DNA of 64,000 nucleotides from Scenedesmus sp. ARA3 (taxonomy: Eukaryota; Chlorophyta; Chlorophyceae; Sphaeropleales; Scenedesmaceae): positions 32,115 through 96,114 of the forward strand of contig RWJK01001325.1 in assembly GCA_004335835.1 (NCBI GenBank). The letters are read 5' to 3'. The position numbers and the translations under genes were made by a program. This document shows positions 1 through 11,900 of this stretch, in pieces. Each line of letters opens with the position of its first letter. Position 1 is the stretch's first letter. The notes under the pieces were generated by a model that did no database searches, was not told the DNA's origin, and saw only the letters and a program-made list of their open reading frames with translations.

Positions 1-260
1 CGCACAGCTGTAGAAATGTCATGCCTGTTCCTGAGCTCTTGTACAGTGCACCATGCCCTAACCTGTCAGCCTAAGGCAGCCTAGGCCCGCCTACCTGAAG
101 ATGCTACCGGCACCAGCGATACACAAAATGATGCACAAGGGCGACAGGGATTGGCCATGCATCAAAAAGGCCTTCACTTTACACTGCTGCCCTTCACCTG
201 CATCTCTGCTTTACACTGCTGCTTTGAAACTGGTGGGTGCTGCACCTCGCCTCGCTGCAG

Positions 261-1923
261 GTGCCATTGTGGATTGGCTCCAAGCCGCGGCTGGTGGTGA
301 TGAACAGGCAGGACATGATCGCACGCGCAGACAGGGCAGCGTGGGACAAGCACTTGACGGCAGAGGCAGCAGCAGCGCAGGCAGCAGCAGACGCCAAAGC
401 AGCCGCAAAACGCAAAGCAGCAGCAGCGCGCGCTGCCGCAGCCGCAGATAGCGAGCAGCAGCATGCAGCGCAAGTGCAGCAGCAAGAGGAGGAGCAGCAG
501 CAGCAGCAAGCCCAGCATGAGCCAGAGGATGCTGGGCCGCCGCCGCTGCCGCAGCAGGTGTTCTGGACTGACGGCAAGACGGGCTCAGGCGTGCACTCGC
601 TGCGCCGCGCAGCGCTCAAGCTGAGCGACCACATCAACGCCAAGCGCGCGAAGCGCGGCCTGGCGCCCCGCCCGGTGCGCGCGGTCGTGATCGGCTTCCC
701 CAACATTGGCAAGTCCGCACTCATCAACCGGCTGCTGGGGCGGCGCGTGGTAGAGAGCGCGGCGCGGCCCGGCGTGACGCGCGTGCTGAGGTGCGCTGAC
801 ATGGCAGCGTGCTGCTGGAGGTGCCCTTGCGCTGCTGCCTTCTGTGCTGTGAGGCTGGCTGGCTGGCTGGCTCGCTGGCTGGCTGTAGAGCTGCACTCTG
901 CATGAGCAGCAGCAGTCAAGGGCTCACTGCATGCCACGGCCAACGTTTGACCTGTGTGCCCCTGTTGTTGCTGCCTGCATTGCTGCAGGTGGGTGCGGCT
1001 GGGCGGCGAGCTGGACCTGCTGGACGCGCCCGGCATCATCCCTGCAGCCTTCAACGACCAGGCTGCAGCACAGGCGCTGGCCATCTGCAACGACATCGGC
1101 GAGGCTTCGTATGTGGACAGCCTCATCGCGGCAGCCATGATAATACGCATCAAAACGCTGCCGCGCAACAGGTGCGTGCAGAGGGCAGGGCATGCAGCGG
1201 GGGTGCGGGCGTGTGTGGCACATGTTTGCTGGCATTGTGTGCGCAGCTGCAGCCTACTGCTGACGCGTGTGTCACTGGGTAGCGTCTGCCGTGCGTGGCT
1301 GTGGGTCATCTGCAGCTGCGACAAGGCGCACGACAGTGAATACTGCACAGCACGGGCTGGGATTGGGCATGCAGGTGGGGCTTTGGGCTGCGGCGTGTAA
1401 GCCTGCTAGAAACTGCTGACGCGTGTGTCACTGGGTAGCGTCTGCCGTGCGTGGCTGTGGGTCATCTGCAGCTGCGACAAGGCGCACGACAGTGAATACT
1501 GCACAGCACGGGCTGGGATTGGGCATGCAGGTGGGGCTTTGGGCTGCGGCGTGTAAGCCTGCTAGAAATCATGTTCGTGCCTGCAGTCTGCTGTTGGTGC
1601 TGTGTCACTGGGCATGTGACGTGGTGCGTAACAGCGTATCTTGCAGCTGTGGCAACTGTGCGGTTGCCGCCAGCTGAACTTCACATTGAAACAACAATTG
1701 ACGCCCTTGTATTCCCCCTTCCCTGCGCAGGCCCATCCTGGCTGCGCTGCAGCGGCGCTACCGCGCCGACCCGCTGTCCATGAGCGCGGAGGACTTTGTG
1801 CTGCACGTGGCGGGCGAGGTGTTTGGCGGCGACGCGGAGAAGGCGGGCGTGCGGCTGCTGGGCGACTACCGCAACGGCGCGCTGGGCGAGTTTGCGCTGG
1901 AGCTGCCCGGCATGCAGCACTAG
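261..1923 (+). CDS. Plastid DAR GTPase (YlqF/RbgA-type, DAR GTPase 3-like), 3' part
   Basis: Circularly permuted GTPase of the YlqF/RbgA group, which assists large-ribosomal-subunit assembly; the best remembered match is the plant plastid DAR GTPase 3. Exons are 261-790, 989-1171 and 1731-1923, joined in matching phase (AG|G at both junctions). The order G4-G1-G3 shows the permutation: NRQD near the start, GFPNIGKSA in the middle of the first exon, and DAPG in the second. The C-terminal exon encodes the family's YRADPLSMSAEDFV region and ends with TAG at 1921-1923. An Ala/Gln-rich insert sits between G4 and G1. The 5' exons, including any transit peptide, lie before the window or in 1-260, where I could not identify one. 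The second intron carries an exact 156-bp tandem duplication. Plastid targeting is inferred from homology only. Confidence 0.88.
1256..1567. repeat. Exact 156-bp tandem duplication inside an intron
   Basis: Two adjacent identical copies, 1256-1411 and 1412-1567, lie inside the second visible intron (1172-1730) of the DAR GTPase gene. I compared the copies by eye along their length and saw no mismatch. Lack of divergence points to a recent duplication or to an assembly artefact. Confidence 0.9.
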
Positions 1924-1933
1924 CTGGGTTCGG

Positions 1934-1938
1934 TGTAA
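1934..1938 (+). promoter_or_regulatory. Possible UGUAA polyadenylation signal
   Basis: TGTAA lies 11 bases after the stop codon of the DAR GTPase gene. TGTAA is the usual green-algal polyadenylation motif, but it is only five bases and this copy is close to the stop. Confidence 0.3.
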
Positions 1939-2407
1939 GGCTGGTGGACTCAATACGCTACGTTAGCGGTGCCTTGCCGTGGTGGTTTCTGTATAGCAGT
2001 GGCATAAGACGGGTGGGGGGAGCATTGAATGACTGTGCTGCTGTGGAAGCAGCCACTGTACATTAGAGAATGTGCGCAATGTTTGGGGCTTAGTGCTACA
2101 TGGAAGTTACCACACGAGATGTGGGTGTTGGTGGCCAACTGCAGGCTTGGCTGCAGGCTCGCCACCCCGCCATGGCTGCCGCGGCGGTTGCTGTCGCCAC
2201 CCGCACCCTCAGCTGCGCGGATGCCGTGTACACAGCACATGTCCAGCACAATGTTGTGTTGCTCTGGCCAGAGGCACTGCCTGAATAGTATTCAGTCCTG
2301 GGCTGTCACATGTTGAGGGCGCTGTGGTGTTAATAATATTGCTGCATCAGCGCAGGTGTGTGGCACTCCTGCCAGAAGTTCAATGCCTAGGTCAGTGGCG
2401 TCAACAC

Positions 2408-2523
2408 ATGCATGTGTTCATGTACACGTCAGCTGATGAGTAATGATGATGATGAGTAACATGATGAGTAACATGATGATGATGATGATGATGATGATGC
2501 ATGTGTTCATGTACACGTCAGCT
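2408..2523. repeat. ATG microsatellite bracketed by 27-bp direct repeats
   Basis: A 27-base sequence beginning ATGCATGTGTTC and ending ACGTCAGCT occurs at 2408-2434 and again exactly at 2497-2523. Between them lie (ATG)n runs broken by AGTAAC. The motif TAACATGATGATG recurs near 19716, and GTAACATGATGA near 56813. Confidence 0.85.
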
Positions 2524-2977
2524 CTTGTACTTATATGCTTGAGGCATATGCTTGTAGCGGCTGCAGATTTACACGCGTACAGGATTTTTACCGTCCAATC
2601 TGCCTGGTTGCAGTGCCACTGCCGGGCATTCCAGCATCTGTGGCACCCACATGCATGTGAGAGCACTACACAACGCCGTAGCCCAAGGAAGCCTGCAAGG
2701 TCGTGCAGTCTCTGATTGCGGCCGCGGTACCGCGGACGGGTGGCCGGTAGTCCAGCTTGGCGAGGATGGCGCAGGGCACTGAGTGCCATCCCACAGCCAG
2801 CCGCCAAGGCCACATGATGCGTTCAACGCAGCGCTTGCGGCTTCTTCAGCATGCCGCAACATTTATTGTAACCAGATGGCACCTCGCACCCAACCTCAGG
2901 TTTACACGTGTTCCGTCAGCAGCCCAGCCAGCAAAGCATGCGGCTCACACTGCTGCACAACTAGCCGCTCTAACATC

Positions 2978-5900
2978 TCAGCCTGGCAGCACAGCAGCCG
3001 CAGTGGCCTGCCCACCCACCAGGCCCAGCTGCTGCCCGTGCTGTTGCACCCGGTTTGCCATACCAATCATGTCCCACAGGTTCAGCTGTAACGCTGCCGC
3101 CTGCGGCTGCAGCAGCTGCTGCTGCTGCAGAGCTTGAAGTATGGGCAGCTGCAGGTAAACCTGGAATTGCGACTGCTGCCGCTGCTGTGCTTGCGTGCCG
3201 GCTTGAGCCGCTGCCACTCCCGGCCTCATCCCTGAGGCCGCCGCTGGTGCAGAAGCAGGCGCTGCTGCTGCTGCTGCTGCAGGTGGCGGTGCAAGCTGCT
3301 GGTGCTGCTGCACCGCCCTGGTCCAGGCAGGAGGCATGAGCGCTGCTGCTCCCGCAGGGCGCTGCTGGGCTGCCTGCTTGGCCTGCACAGCAGCATGTCA
3401 AGGTGTTGGCTTGGTTGGTTACATGATGATGAACAAATTGCAGTTAATGCTTAGTTGTGGTTGCTGGCAGTGTTGACCCTACTCAACTTGTTCACGCCCT
3501 TGCTGCGGCAGCATGTCAAGTGGTGGGGCCAGCCGCGCCACACAGTGGCACTGCATGCACATAGCAGCATAGTCATGTGTGTGCACGCAACCTGAGCGGG
3601 CAGGCCAAACACTCCGCATCAGCGTACACATGCTTGAGCGGAGGCGTGCTGTAGCCACGCACAGCACAATTCCTACCTGCTGGCTGCGCAGCCACTGCAG
3701 CGCCTGCTCCTGTGGTGTGGCAGCACCAGCAGCGCCCGTGCTGCCGCTGGCAGCTGCTGCAGCACTAGGCACAGGCGCACCGCCAGCCACTGATGCGGCA
3801 GCACTGCCCTCCAGTGCTGGGTGCACAGCCGGCTGAGGCACTGCGCAGGATGCTGCCAATGCCGCTGCCGCAACAGCAGCTGCAGTGTTGCTTGTGCTGC
3901 TGCCAGCACCACCAGCAGCAAGACTGTTCAAAGCTGCAATGATGCTTGCTGCGTTGACAGCTGTCCGGTTGTCTCCGTCGATGCCCGCAGGCGCCGCAGC
4001 CAGCCCTGCTGAGCCCAGCAGGGCAGCCACTTGCGAAGCCGCCGCTGCTGCTGCAGTGGATGCCGCAGCAGGTCCGATGCCAGCGCCAGCCTTGGCAGCA
4101 GCGCAGCCCACGCCAGAGGCAGCGTCAGGTGCAGGCTGCTGCTGCTCCACCTCTGGGCTGCAGCTGCCCCTCACGCTGCTCCTGCAAGCTGCAGCTGCTG
4201 GCTGCGCTGCAGCCTCCCAGGTGGCGCGGGCAGCTGAGGGCATGCTGCCGGCCCTGGCTGCGGCTGCAGCGTGTGCTGCTGTCGGCTGGTGCTCTGCTGG
4301 AGCTGGGGAGGCCGTGCACCACGGTGCTCCTGCCACTGGCAGGGCCTTCAGCTCCGCCTCCAGGTTTGCCTGCAGCAGCAGCAGCAGCAGGAGCAGGAGC
4401 AGCAGCAGCAGCAGCGCCACCACACCTCAGCACATGCAGCAGCACTGGACAAGAGAGCGTCACAAGCACATATGCATGTAGACAGGCATTGCATGCCATG
4501 CTGGCATAGTTGACACAGACTACAACGGCAGGGCATGACAGCACAGACCAGCCTGCCGTCATCTGCCACTTTGATAACAGTTGAGGTGACAGCTATCGAG
4601 CAAGACGGCCAGCTGTTGCTGGCCACACACCGCGTGCTGCTTCATGGCGTCCAGGCTGGTGGGGCTGGGGCTGGCAGCAGCCAGCGCCCCACTGCAGCCG
4701 CCACTGCTGCGCGCGGAGCACACCAGTGACACAGCGCCTGCAGAGGCTCCCGTGTACAGTCCGCCTGCTGCTGCTGCTGCTACACCAAACTCCGTCAGGG
4801 CTATGTGGCTGCTGCTGCAGCTCTTGCTGCTGGTGGTGCTGCTGCCGCGCCGCCAGCCACTGTGGTTATGGCCAGCTGCCTTACTGTCCTGACCCACAGG
4901 GCCCTGCAGGCCCACCTGCAGCTGCCGCACAGGCTGCTGCAGCGCTGACGTGCCTGAACCAACTGCTGCTGCAGCAGCATCGGCAGGCTGGATTGGCTGC
5001 ACCACCCCTGCAGTGACATCATGTGTGCTGCCCTGCACAGCTGGCGCTTGCTGCGCCTGCATCCACTGCCACAGCTGCTGCTGCTGCTGCAGCCACCCTT
5101 GAGCGCCCACGTGGTGCTGCTCAGCAGGTGCGGAGCTGCCGCCTGCAGCGTGCCCAGATGCTGCCGCTGCAGCGCCTGCGTCGCGCTGGAATGATGTCAG
5201 CAGTGCTGCAGCCTCCTCGGCATCGTCACTGGCTTCACCATCACCGCAGCCCTTACCACAGTCATAGCCCATTTCATGCTGCTGCTGCTGCTCATAGTCA
5301 TAGCTCATGTCATGCTGCTGCTGCTCCTCGTCCTGGTCCTCCTCATCATCGTCATCATAGTCATCTTCGCCTTCCCAGGCCTGCGCGACAGCAGCAGCAG
5401 CAGCAGCAGTAGTCAGCACACACCAGCACAACAGGCGGCAGCGGTGTCTGTCTGGTGTGCTCTAGTCATCAATCATGGCACCCCAGACTAAGCAGCCACA
5501 CACCGACACAATGTCGTCATCAGGTCCGCCGCTACCAGTTGAGCACGTGATCAGCGCTGGTGTACTGCTGCATGCTCTCCTGCCCGCCACTGGTGCCGCG
5601 TGACCAGCTCAGTGCTCACCCACTGTCCGCGTGAATACATCAATGCTGCACATGCAGCTTGCAGGCTCACTGAAGCTGCGCAGTTGCTCTACTGCAACCT
5701 TTTCACTGTGCAGTGCCGAAACCACCATTCCTTGCACCGCACAGTTCCACTCACCGGGCGCTGCTTCTTGTGCCGCGCGTGCACAGGGCTGCTGGCGCCG
5801 CTGCCGGCGCTGCCCGCACGCTTGCGCTGGCGGCCCAGCGGCAGCGGCCGTAAGTTGCCGGGTAAGCTGCCGCCTCCGCCACCACCACCGCGTGCCAGTA

Positions 5901-7454
5901 TGTTGAATCGGCTCCTGCACTGGTGCGGGATGCGGACCTTGAGGCACTTGGCGATGCGCGACCAGTTGGAGCCGTGCGACGCGTACAGCGCCAGCAGCTG
6001 GGCGTCCTCCTCAGCCGTCCAAAAGCCCTGCATTGTGTGTGGGTGGGTGGGTGTGATCGAGGGAGGGCCCACAGTGGGCCAGAGCAGCAGAAGTGAGTGA
6101 CGATAGAGACCAGCTGTGTGTGCCGCTGATGCTGCTATCAGCTGCCCTCAATGTCCAAGGCGTGTGGTGACGCATGCGGCCATGTTGGTGTGCTGGTTGT
6201 GCAGCAGCAGCAGCAGCAGCAGCGCCGCTCACCCTGTTAATGGCTGGGTCCAGGTGGCGCGTCCAGCGGGCAAGGCACTGCTGGTCTGTGCGGCCCTGCA
6301 TGTGGCGCGCAATCTCAGCCCTGCACACCACGGTGCAGCAGCAGTGGCGGTTGGAACCTGAGTACACCAGCAGGCGGCTGGATGGGCCAAAGAGATTGTA
6401 GCCGATGATTGGTTGCAGAAGCGCTGTTCAACTCCAGCATGCAATCAAGCCGCTGCATGTGTCAGCAAGGACACTCAAGGTGATGCGCTGGATCTGAAGC
6501 TGAAACTGAGAGCATGGAGCAAACGCTTTAACATGCAGCCCTGCCGCAGCACCATCTAGGTAAGGGCGGTGCAGCCATCACTAAGTGCTGGCAGCCGGCA
6601 TAACCCCCTCACAGCATGCCGCCGCCAACAGCACGCGCCTGCCCTGCCCTGCACACACCTGCCCTGGTGTGTGCCAGCCCCCCACGCACCCCTGCCCACG
6701 TGCACCCATGTTTCCGCCATCCGCTCACCATCGCCCCACGCCGCAGCTGTCCACCAGCTGGCCCAGCAGCTCGTCTTCCTGTGGCGTCCACTTGCCCTTG
6801 CTGATGGAGGGGTTCTGCAGCAGCAGCAGCAGCAGCACCAGCAGCAGCAGCAGGGCAGGGCAGGAAAAGCAGCAGGCAGGCGATGTTCTTACTGCTGTCC
6901 AGTGGATGACTTTGTGACAATGACAGCAGCAGGGATGCATAGTGGAGCGCGAGCTGCCCCACTGCAGCTGTGTTACAACAGCCAGCTCCTGGCGCGGCGA
7001 CAACCGCGCAGCACAGCACACGGCGTCAACAGTGGCAGTGCTGCCTGAGGCAGTGCTGCCTGAGGCAGTGCTGCCTGAGGCAGTGCTGTGAGCGCTGTGC
7101 TGCATGCGCGTCACTCACGGTGTGCCGCCAGCGCTGTGCGCACTGCTGCCCCGTGCGGCCTGGGATGTGGCGCGCCACCTCAGCCCACTTGTTGCCCAGC
7201 TGGCCCTGCAGCAGCAGACAGGCACACCAGCAACAGTCAGCCCAATGACCACAAGAGAGTGCAGACACAATGAGTGTGCAGGCAGACGTTTAAAACCCCT
7301 TTTTACGCACTCGTTACATGTGTGTTCACGGCAATGTCTTCTGCGCCGCGTCTGGTCAGCAGCACATCAGGCCGCCGCGGCCACGCCGCCCCACCTGCCA
7401 GTGCGCCAGCAGCCGGTCCTCCTCAGGCTCCCAGCGCTGGCCGCCACCTCCACC
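2978..7454 (-). CDS. Multi-repeat Myb protein, SNAPc4/MYB4R1-like (5' end unresolved)
   Basis: Likely DNA-binding subunit of the snRNA-activating complex, or a related multi-repeat Myb factor, acting in the nucleus. Exons in coding order: 7454-7395, 7205-7119, 6814-6729, 6320-6233, 6027-5755, 5380-4631, 4369-3677, 3382-2978, all phase-compatible, with TGA at 2980-2978. Three consecutive Myb repeats are visible, opening RWEPEEDRLLAHWQ, KWTPQEDELLGQL and FWTAEEDAQLLALY. The first two have the PGRT/QGRT-x-QQC helix typical of SNAPc4 rather than R2R3 factors. After the repeats come a basic stretch, a very acidic segment (DDYDDDDEED), and about 600 residues rich in Gln and Ala. The family normally has further upstream repeats. 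A tentative upstream exon pair (about 7924-7785 and from about 7694 down) stays open and phase-compatible with itself, but I could not join it convincingly to 7454. SNAPc4 identity is inferred from repeat style. Confidence 0.72.
7034..7088. repeat. 15-bp minisatellite, 3.7 copies
   Basis: The unit GGCAGTGCTGCCTGA repeats exactly at 7034, 7049 and 7064 and continues for ten bases from 7079. It lies in the Myb-gene intron between the exons ending at 7119 and starting at 6814. The unit contains the short palindrome GGCAGTGCTGCC, so each copy could fold. Confidence 0.9.
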
Positions 7455-8987
7455 CTGGCGCAGGCCACCAGCAGCATGGCAGCAGCAGCAGCAGTGCACA
7501 GCAGTGCAGCAAGCGCATGTCGGTTGAAGTTTGAACAGCCGTGTGAACGTGCAGTGCCAGAGAGAAGGGTCAGCAGCGAGCACAACTGCTGCCGGTAATG
7601 GGGGGCTATCAAAGTCCTGTGTTCATGATAGGCATGATGCAGCAATTTTCCTGCAGCAGCTGTGCCTGCAGCCGTGCTTGAGCAAGGCTGCGTCCTGAAC
7701 TGACGCTGGTTGGCATGTCGCTGTGGTTGACTTCAATGTTGTGCAGCGGTTGGGAGGTCAAATGGCAAAACATAACTCACCCTCATGTCAAGAGGCGCCT
7801 GTGAAGGATAGGACACCAAGCCAGCACGCGGTTGGGCTATAATGCAGCTGTTGCCAGGAGCGGTCAGCAGCAGGGCAGTGGCGTCCAGGTGCCTGAGTGT
7901 GCTGTTGGTGCTGGGAACCTCTTCCTGACGGTTGAACGGTGCGCCTCAGGGGTGTGGTTAGGTTCAGTGAAGCTTCGACAGAGTGTCAAGTGGTTGCTGC
8001 GATTGCCGTGCGTTCCACGAGGCTGGCCACATCAACACAACAAGCTCCTGCTGCACTGGTGGTTGGAGCCCTTCGATCGCCGTTTGCTGCTGGTGCTGCT
8101 CTCAGTACTAGTACGAGATCATTGATACTTTGTTCTTTCTTGTTGCAGGTGGGCTGCGAGGCTGAGATTGTTGACTGTTGCGCCTCCCGCAACACGAGGT
8201 GCAGGGTTCGTGCGTTGTTCAACAAATCTAAGAAAAGCTACTTGCAGTATCCGCTTGTTGGCTCTTCGCAGGCTGGGATGTCGCTGATAGGCGGTGGTTC
8301 GTGGCGTTTCTGGGAATGTTCATTGACTGGTCTCAGGGGTGACAACGGCTCCTTTTTAGCACAGCCAGAGCTTGCAGAGCGCAGGCGATAATTAGTTTCA
8401 ATGTCAAAATCGAAATGTTATTAGCGAAGCGTACAACCTAACGCTCATGATGACGTGCCGGTGCTCGGTGTACTTCTCCCTGTACTGGACGCAATGCCCA
8501 GTGGGCATGTGCCATGACGTGGGAGCAGCAGGATGTTGCAGCACCAGCAGGTGCACTGCAAGTTGATAGTAACCTATTATTTCTGCCCATTGCTAATCAT
8601 CATGGGAAAGAATGGCCAAACCAGTGAGTCATGCTTGCTGTGGATCATCTGCAGCTGAGCCTCAGCTGGCGGCTGGCGGCCATGGTCATGTACAGCTGAT
8701 GACCAGGCTGGATGTCAGAGCTCCAGTCAACCACTCTACAATATATAGCGCAGCAACAGCTGCTTCATCCGCGCTGTCAACATTGCTGGTTACATAAGTG
8801 ACGTTGCAGGCAACCAAGCCACAGACTGTGGCGGCCGCATGCTGCTCTGCAAGGCAGCTGGCCATTTTTCAAAAGCAAGTTGCAGGTTGGCCCCTGCTAG
8901 AGCCTGCTTCCCAAGCGAGACTGCCCAGTACCCGCAACACCCACATGCCGCACATGCTGCCCCTGCTGCTTCAGCGCCACCAGGCCC
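7455..8987. other. 5' region of the Myb gene and 3' flank of NOC4
   Basis: The Myb gene must begin somewhere here on the minus strand. A candidate exon at about 7924-7785 reads as normal protein (EEVPSTNSTLRHLDATALL and onward to a GTGAGT donor), preceded by an acceptor. A 150-codon plus-strand open frame at 7939-8391 follows a TTGTTGCAG-like acceptor at about 8147, but resembles nothing I know. Base composition falls between 8100 and 8600. I cannot settle a model from sequence alone. Confidence 0.45.
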
Positions 8988-11900
8988 TCATTGCTGCGCA
9001 GGCTCCTCTGCCCCCAGGATCAGGTCCCAGCCCTGCAGCTCCTCCCCCAGCAGCGCCGCATCCCACAGCCCCTGCGGAGGCGCAGCGTAGAAGGCTGTCG
9101 CCACTCCCTTGCGCAGCTTGCGGCCCAGCTCCTGGCCCATCAGCGACACGTAGCTGGCGGGCAGCAGCGGCACCAGGTCCAGCTCGCTGCTGCGCACACG
9201 GTTGGCCAGGTCCTTGTCCAGCACACTGCACATGGACGCCACCTGCACATGGCAGCGCACAGCAGCAGCGCAACAGGCCACGTGGATTCAGTGTGACAAC
9301 CAGGGAGCTGGTTACAGAGCAGCATCCCAGGGTGAAGCAGGTCCTTGGTGGCATCATCAGGCACGCTACCAAGCTAGACTTGACTGTGGGCATCGCCGTT
9401 GCTGCTGTTGGGCTGCTTGCTGCTTGAACATAGACCTAGAGCAGCACAGCATGCAGCCCTCAGCTGCATGCAGGCAGAGTAACACCTGACTGTTTACAGC
9501 CAGAACCCGTGTGTGCGCACCTGCGGGCAGTAGTGGTTGCGCAGCGCTGCCAGCTCCCACAGGCTGCTCTCCACCGCCCTGCTCTTCGCGGGATCAGGCT
9601 GCGCCTCATCATACACGTCCCGCCCAGCAGCTGCTGCTGCCTCATCGCTGTCTTCATCGCCTCCGCCAGCAGCCGCCGCAGCCGGCTTGTGCAGCAGCAC
9701 CATGCAGCTGGGGTGGCGGCGGATGATGTTGTGGATGAAGCCTACCGCCAGCATGGCGCCGGCAGGGGGGGCGCGCAGCGCCAGGCGGCCAAACTTCTTG
9801 GCAAAGGCTGCCGCTGTGTAGGCGGGCACCATGCTTGATGACAGGAAGATGTCCGCCAGCTGGAAGAACTGCACCCTGCAGGCCGGGCAGGGGTGGCGCA
9901 GCATGCAGCGTAGGCGAGGCGGGGTGAGGAGCAGCAGGTCAGCTGTACAGGGCTGGTGCGCCGTCGATAACAGCTGGCAACCATGTTTGTGACCAGGCAC
10001 ACCGCACTAGCTGAATTGCTGTCTCCAGCCTCTCCTGCTGTGGTGCACCTGATGTTGCTTTCGCTGCTGGAAGTGCCAAGCGCCGCCCAGCACTCCACAC
10101 GACACCACCTGTCAGGCCACTAAAGCAGCACCCCAGCCCAGCATACACAACAAAACAGCCGCGCCAGCCGCGCACCTCTGCTTGTGCATGAAGGCGGCCG
10201 GCGTGAGCAGGCCGTACAGGCGCGCGTAGAAGGCCGGGTACTCCAGCCCGTGGCGCGTGACCAGCCTGAAGATGCCGTTGAGCGCCAGCATGCCCTCCAG
10301 CCCGCCACGGTCCAGGCTGTGGCTCAGGAAGTCGCTCAGCAGCAGCGGGTTCACCAGCGCAGGCAGCACCTCGCTGTGCAGCTTCAGCAGCACCTGACGC
10401 CGGCACAGGCAGACAGGCAGGCAGGCAGGCGGGCAGGCAGGCAGGCACGCAGGCAGGGTGAAATAGGGCGCATGTCATTGCCGTTCCTGCCGCGTCACCA
10501 GCTGGAGGGCGCATGGGTTCTGACATGTTTGAGGGCAACTGCAGCACATGGGTGGTTGGCTGTAGTCCGCTGATGTCCAGCATGTAGGACGAAGCTGCAC
10601 AGACGGTGCATGCCAGTACTGCTTTGTGCTGCAACAGCGCTGGCTGCAGCATCACCGGCCTGGCTGCCTGGCTGCTGCTGCACACCTTGCGGTAGATGTC
10701 ATGCGGCAGGTCAGTGCGCAGGAAGGCCAGCCAGGCGTCGCCGTAGCAGCGCTGCTGCAGCTTCAGATTGGCCCAGGCAGCAGCGGCAGCAGCAGGCGCA
10801 GCAGCCGCGGCGCCAGGCTCCTCCTGCTGCTGCTGCTTGCGCTTGCGGCGCGCCTTGGCAGAGGCGTTGCTGTCTCCTGCTGCCTGCACCAGCCCAGCCT
10901 GTACCGCAGCGCAAGGTGTAAGCAGCAGCAGACAGCGTGTCAGCACACGACACTACCACAGCAGGCACGGCCTGCATGCTGCTTGCGGTTGGGTGCAGCT
11001 GTTACGATCCAAACTTTGCTTCTTCAGTTTGGCAGCAACAGCCAGCGGCTGACTACACGCTCTGAGTGGCCTGCGGGCAAGCGTGTGCTGCTGCATAGGC
11101 CAGCAGCAGGTGGCAGTATTGCTGCATGCAATGCACCTCCGCACCTCTGCAGCGCCACACCAGGATTGCAGGTCTGCAAGTGGCGACTGCTGCTGTTGCT
11201 GCTGGTCCTTCTGCTGCGGCTGCTTGGGCGGCACGATCGGCGCGATGTGGCTCAGCACATCAAACATGGTGCGGCTGACATCTGCACTGCCCCTGCTGCT
11301 GCCACCGCCCACTGATGCCTCCTCATCTTCTGCGTCACTGTCACCACCTGCTGCTGCTGCTGCTGATGTTTCGCCGCGCACTGCGTGCTGCTGTGCCAGG
11401 CGTGTGATGGCTGCCAGCGTGTAGAAGCGCACATCCAGGCAGTGCAGGTACTTGGTGAACAGCAGGGAGTACACCTGCAGCAGCGGCGGCAGCAAGTTCA
11501 TTGCAGCTCGATACACCAGTGCCACATGCAGGGCTGTGCACGTCCCTCGTGAAAACAACAGCAGATGCACTGCCACAATCATGCGGCATTGCTGCGTGTG
11601 CCTGCTGCCGATGTTCTTCCTGCAATACAACGTGCTGCGGCTGCATCCCGCCCTCCCTGCTGCTGTGCCGCCGCCTCAACCACACCCCCAGCACCGACAG
11701 CAGCATGCGCCGCACTGCCCTGCTGGGGCTGCCGGCCACATGCTCACCTCTGGCTGCACGCCACTCCCGGTCAGCATGCAGCTGATGACCCGGCCAAACA
11801 GGCGGTTGCTGAAGGCAGCGGGGCCTGCCTCATGCCGCACGCACTCCATTAACGCAGCCAGTGCTGAGACCTGCAGCGAGGGCGATGCCGATGCACTGCC

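Larger units (their letters stand above)
1924..2977. other. Convergent intergenic region
   Basis: This stretch separates the stop codons of the convergent DAR GTPase and Myb genes. It should hold both 3' untranslated regions. Its only clear structure is the ATG microsatellite with flanking direct repeats at 2408-2523. I see no exon here. Confidence 0.6.

Noticed and set aside
194..1348. 384-codon minus-strand open frame
   Set aside because: It runs antisense through exons of the DAR GTPase and through an intron. Its Ser/Ala/Cys-rich composition is what CAG-rich coding DNA gives on the other strand, and it has no domain.
7939..8391. 150-codon plus-strand frame with a good-looking upstream acceptor
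   Set aside because: There is no exon to pair with on the plus strand and no recognisable domain. The region more likely belongs to the 5' part of the minus-strand Myb gene.
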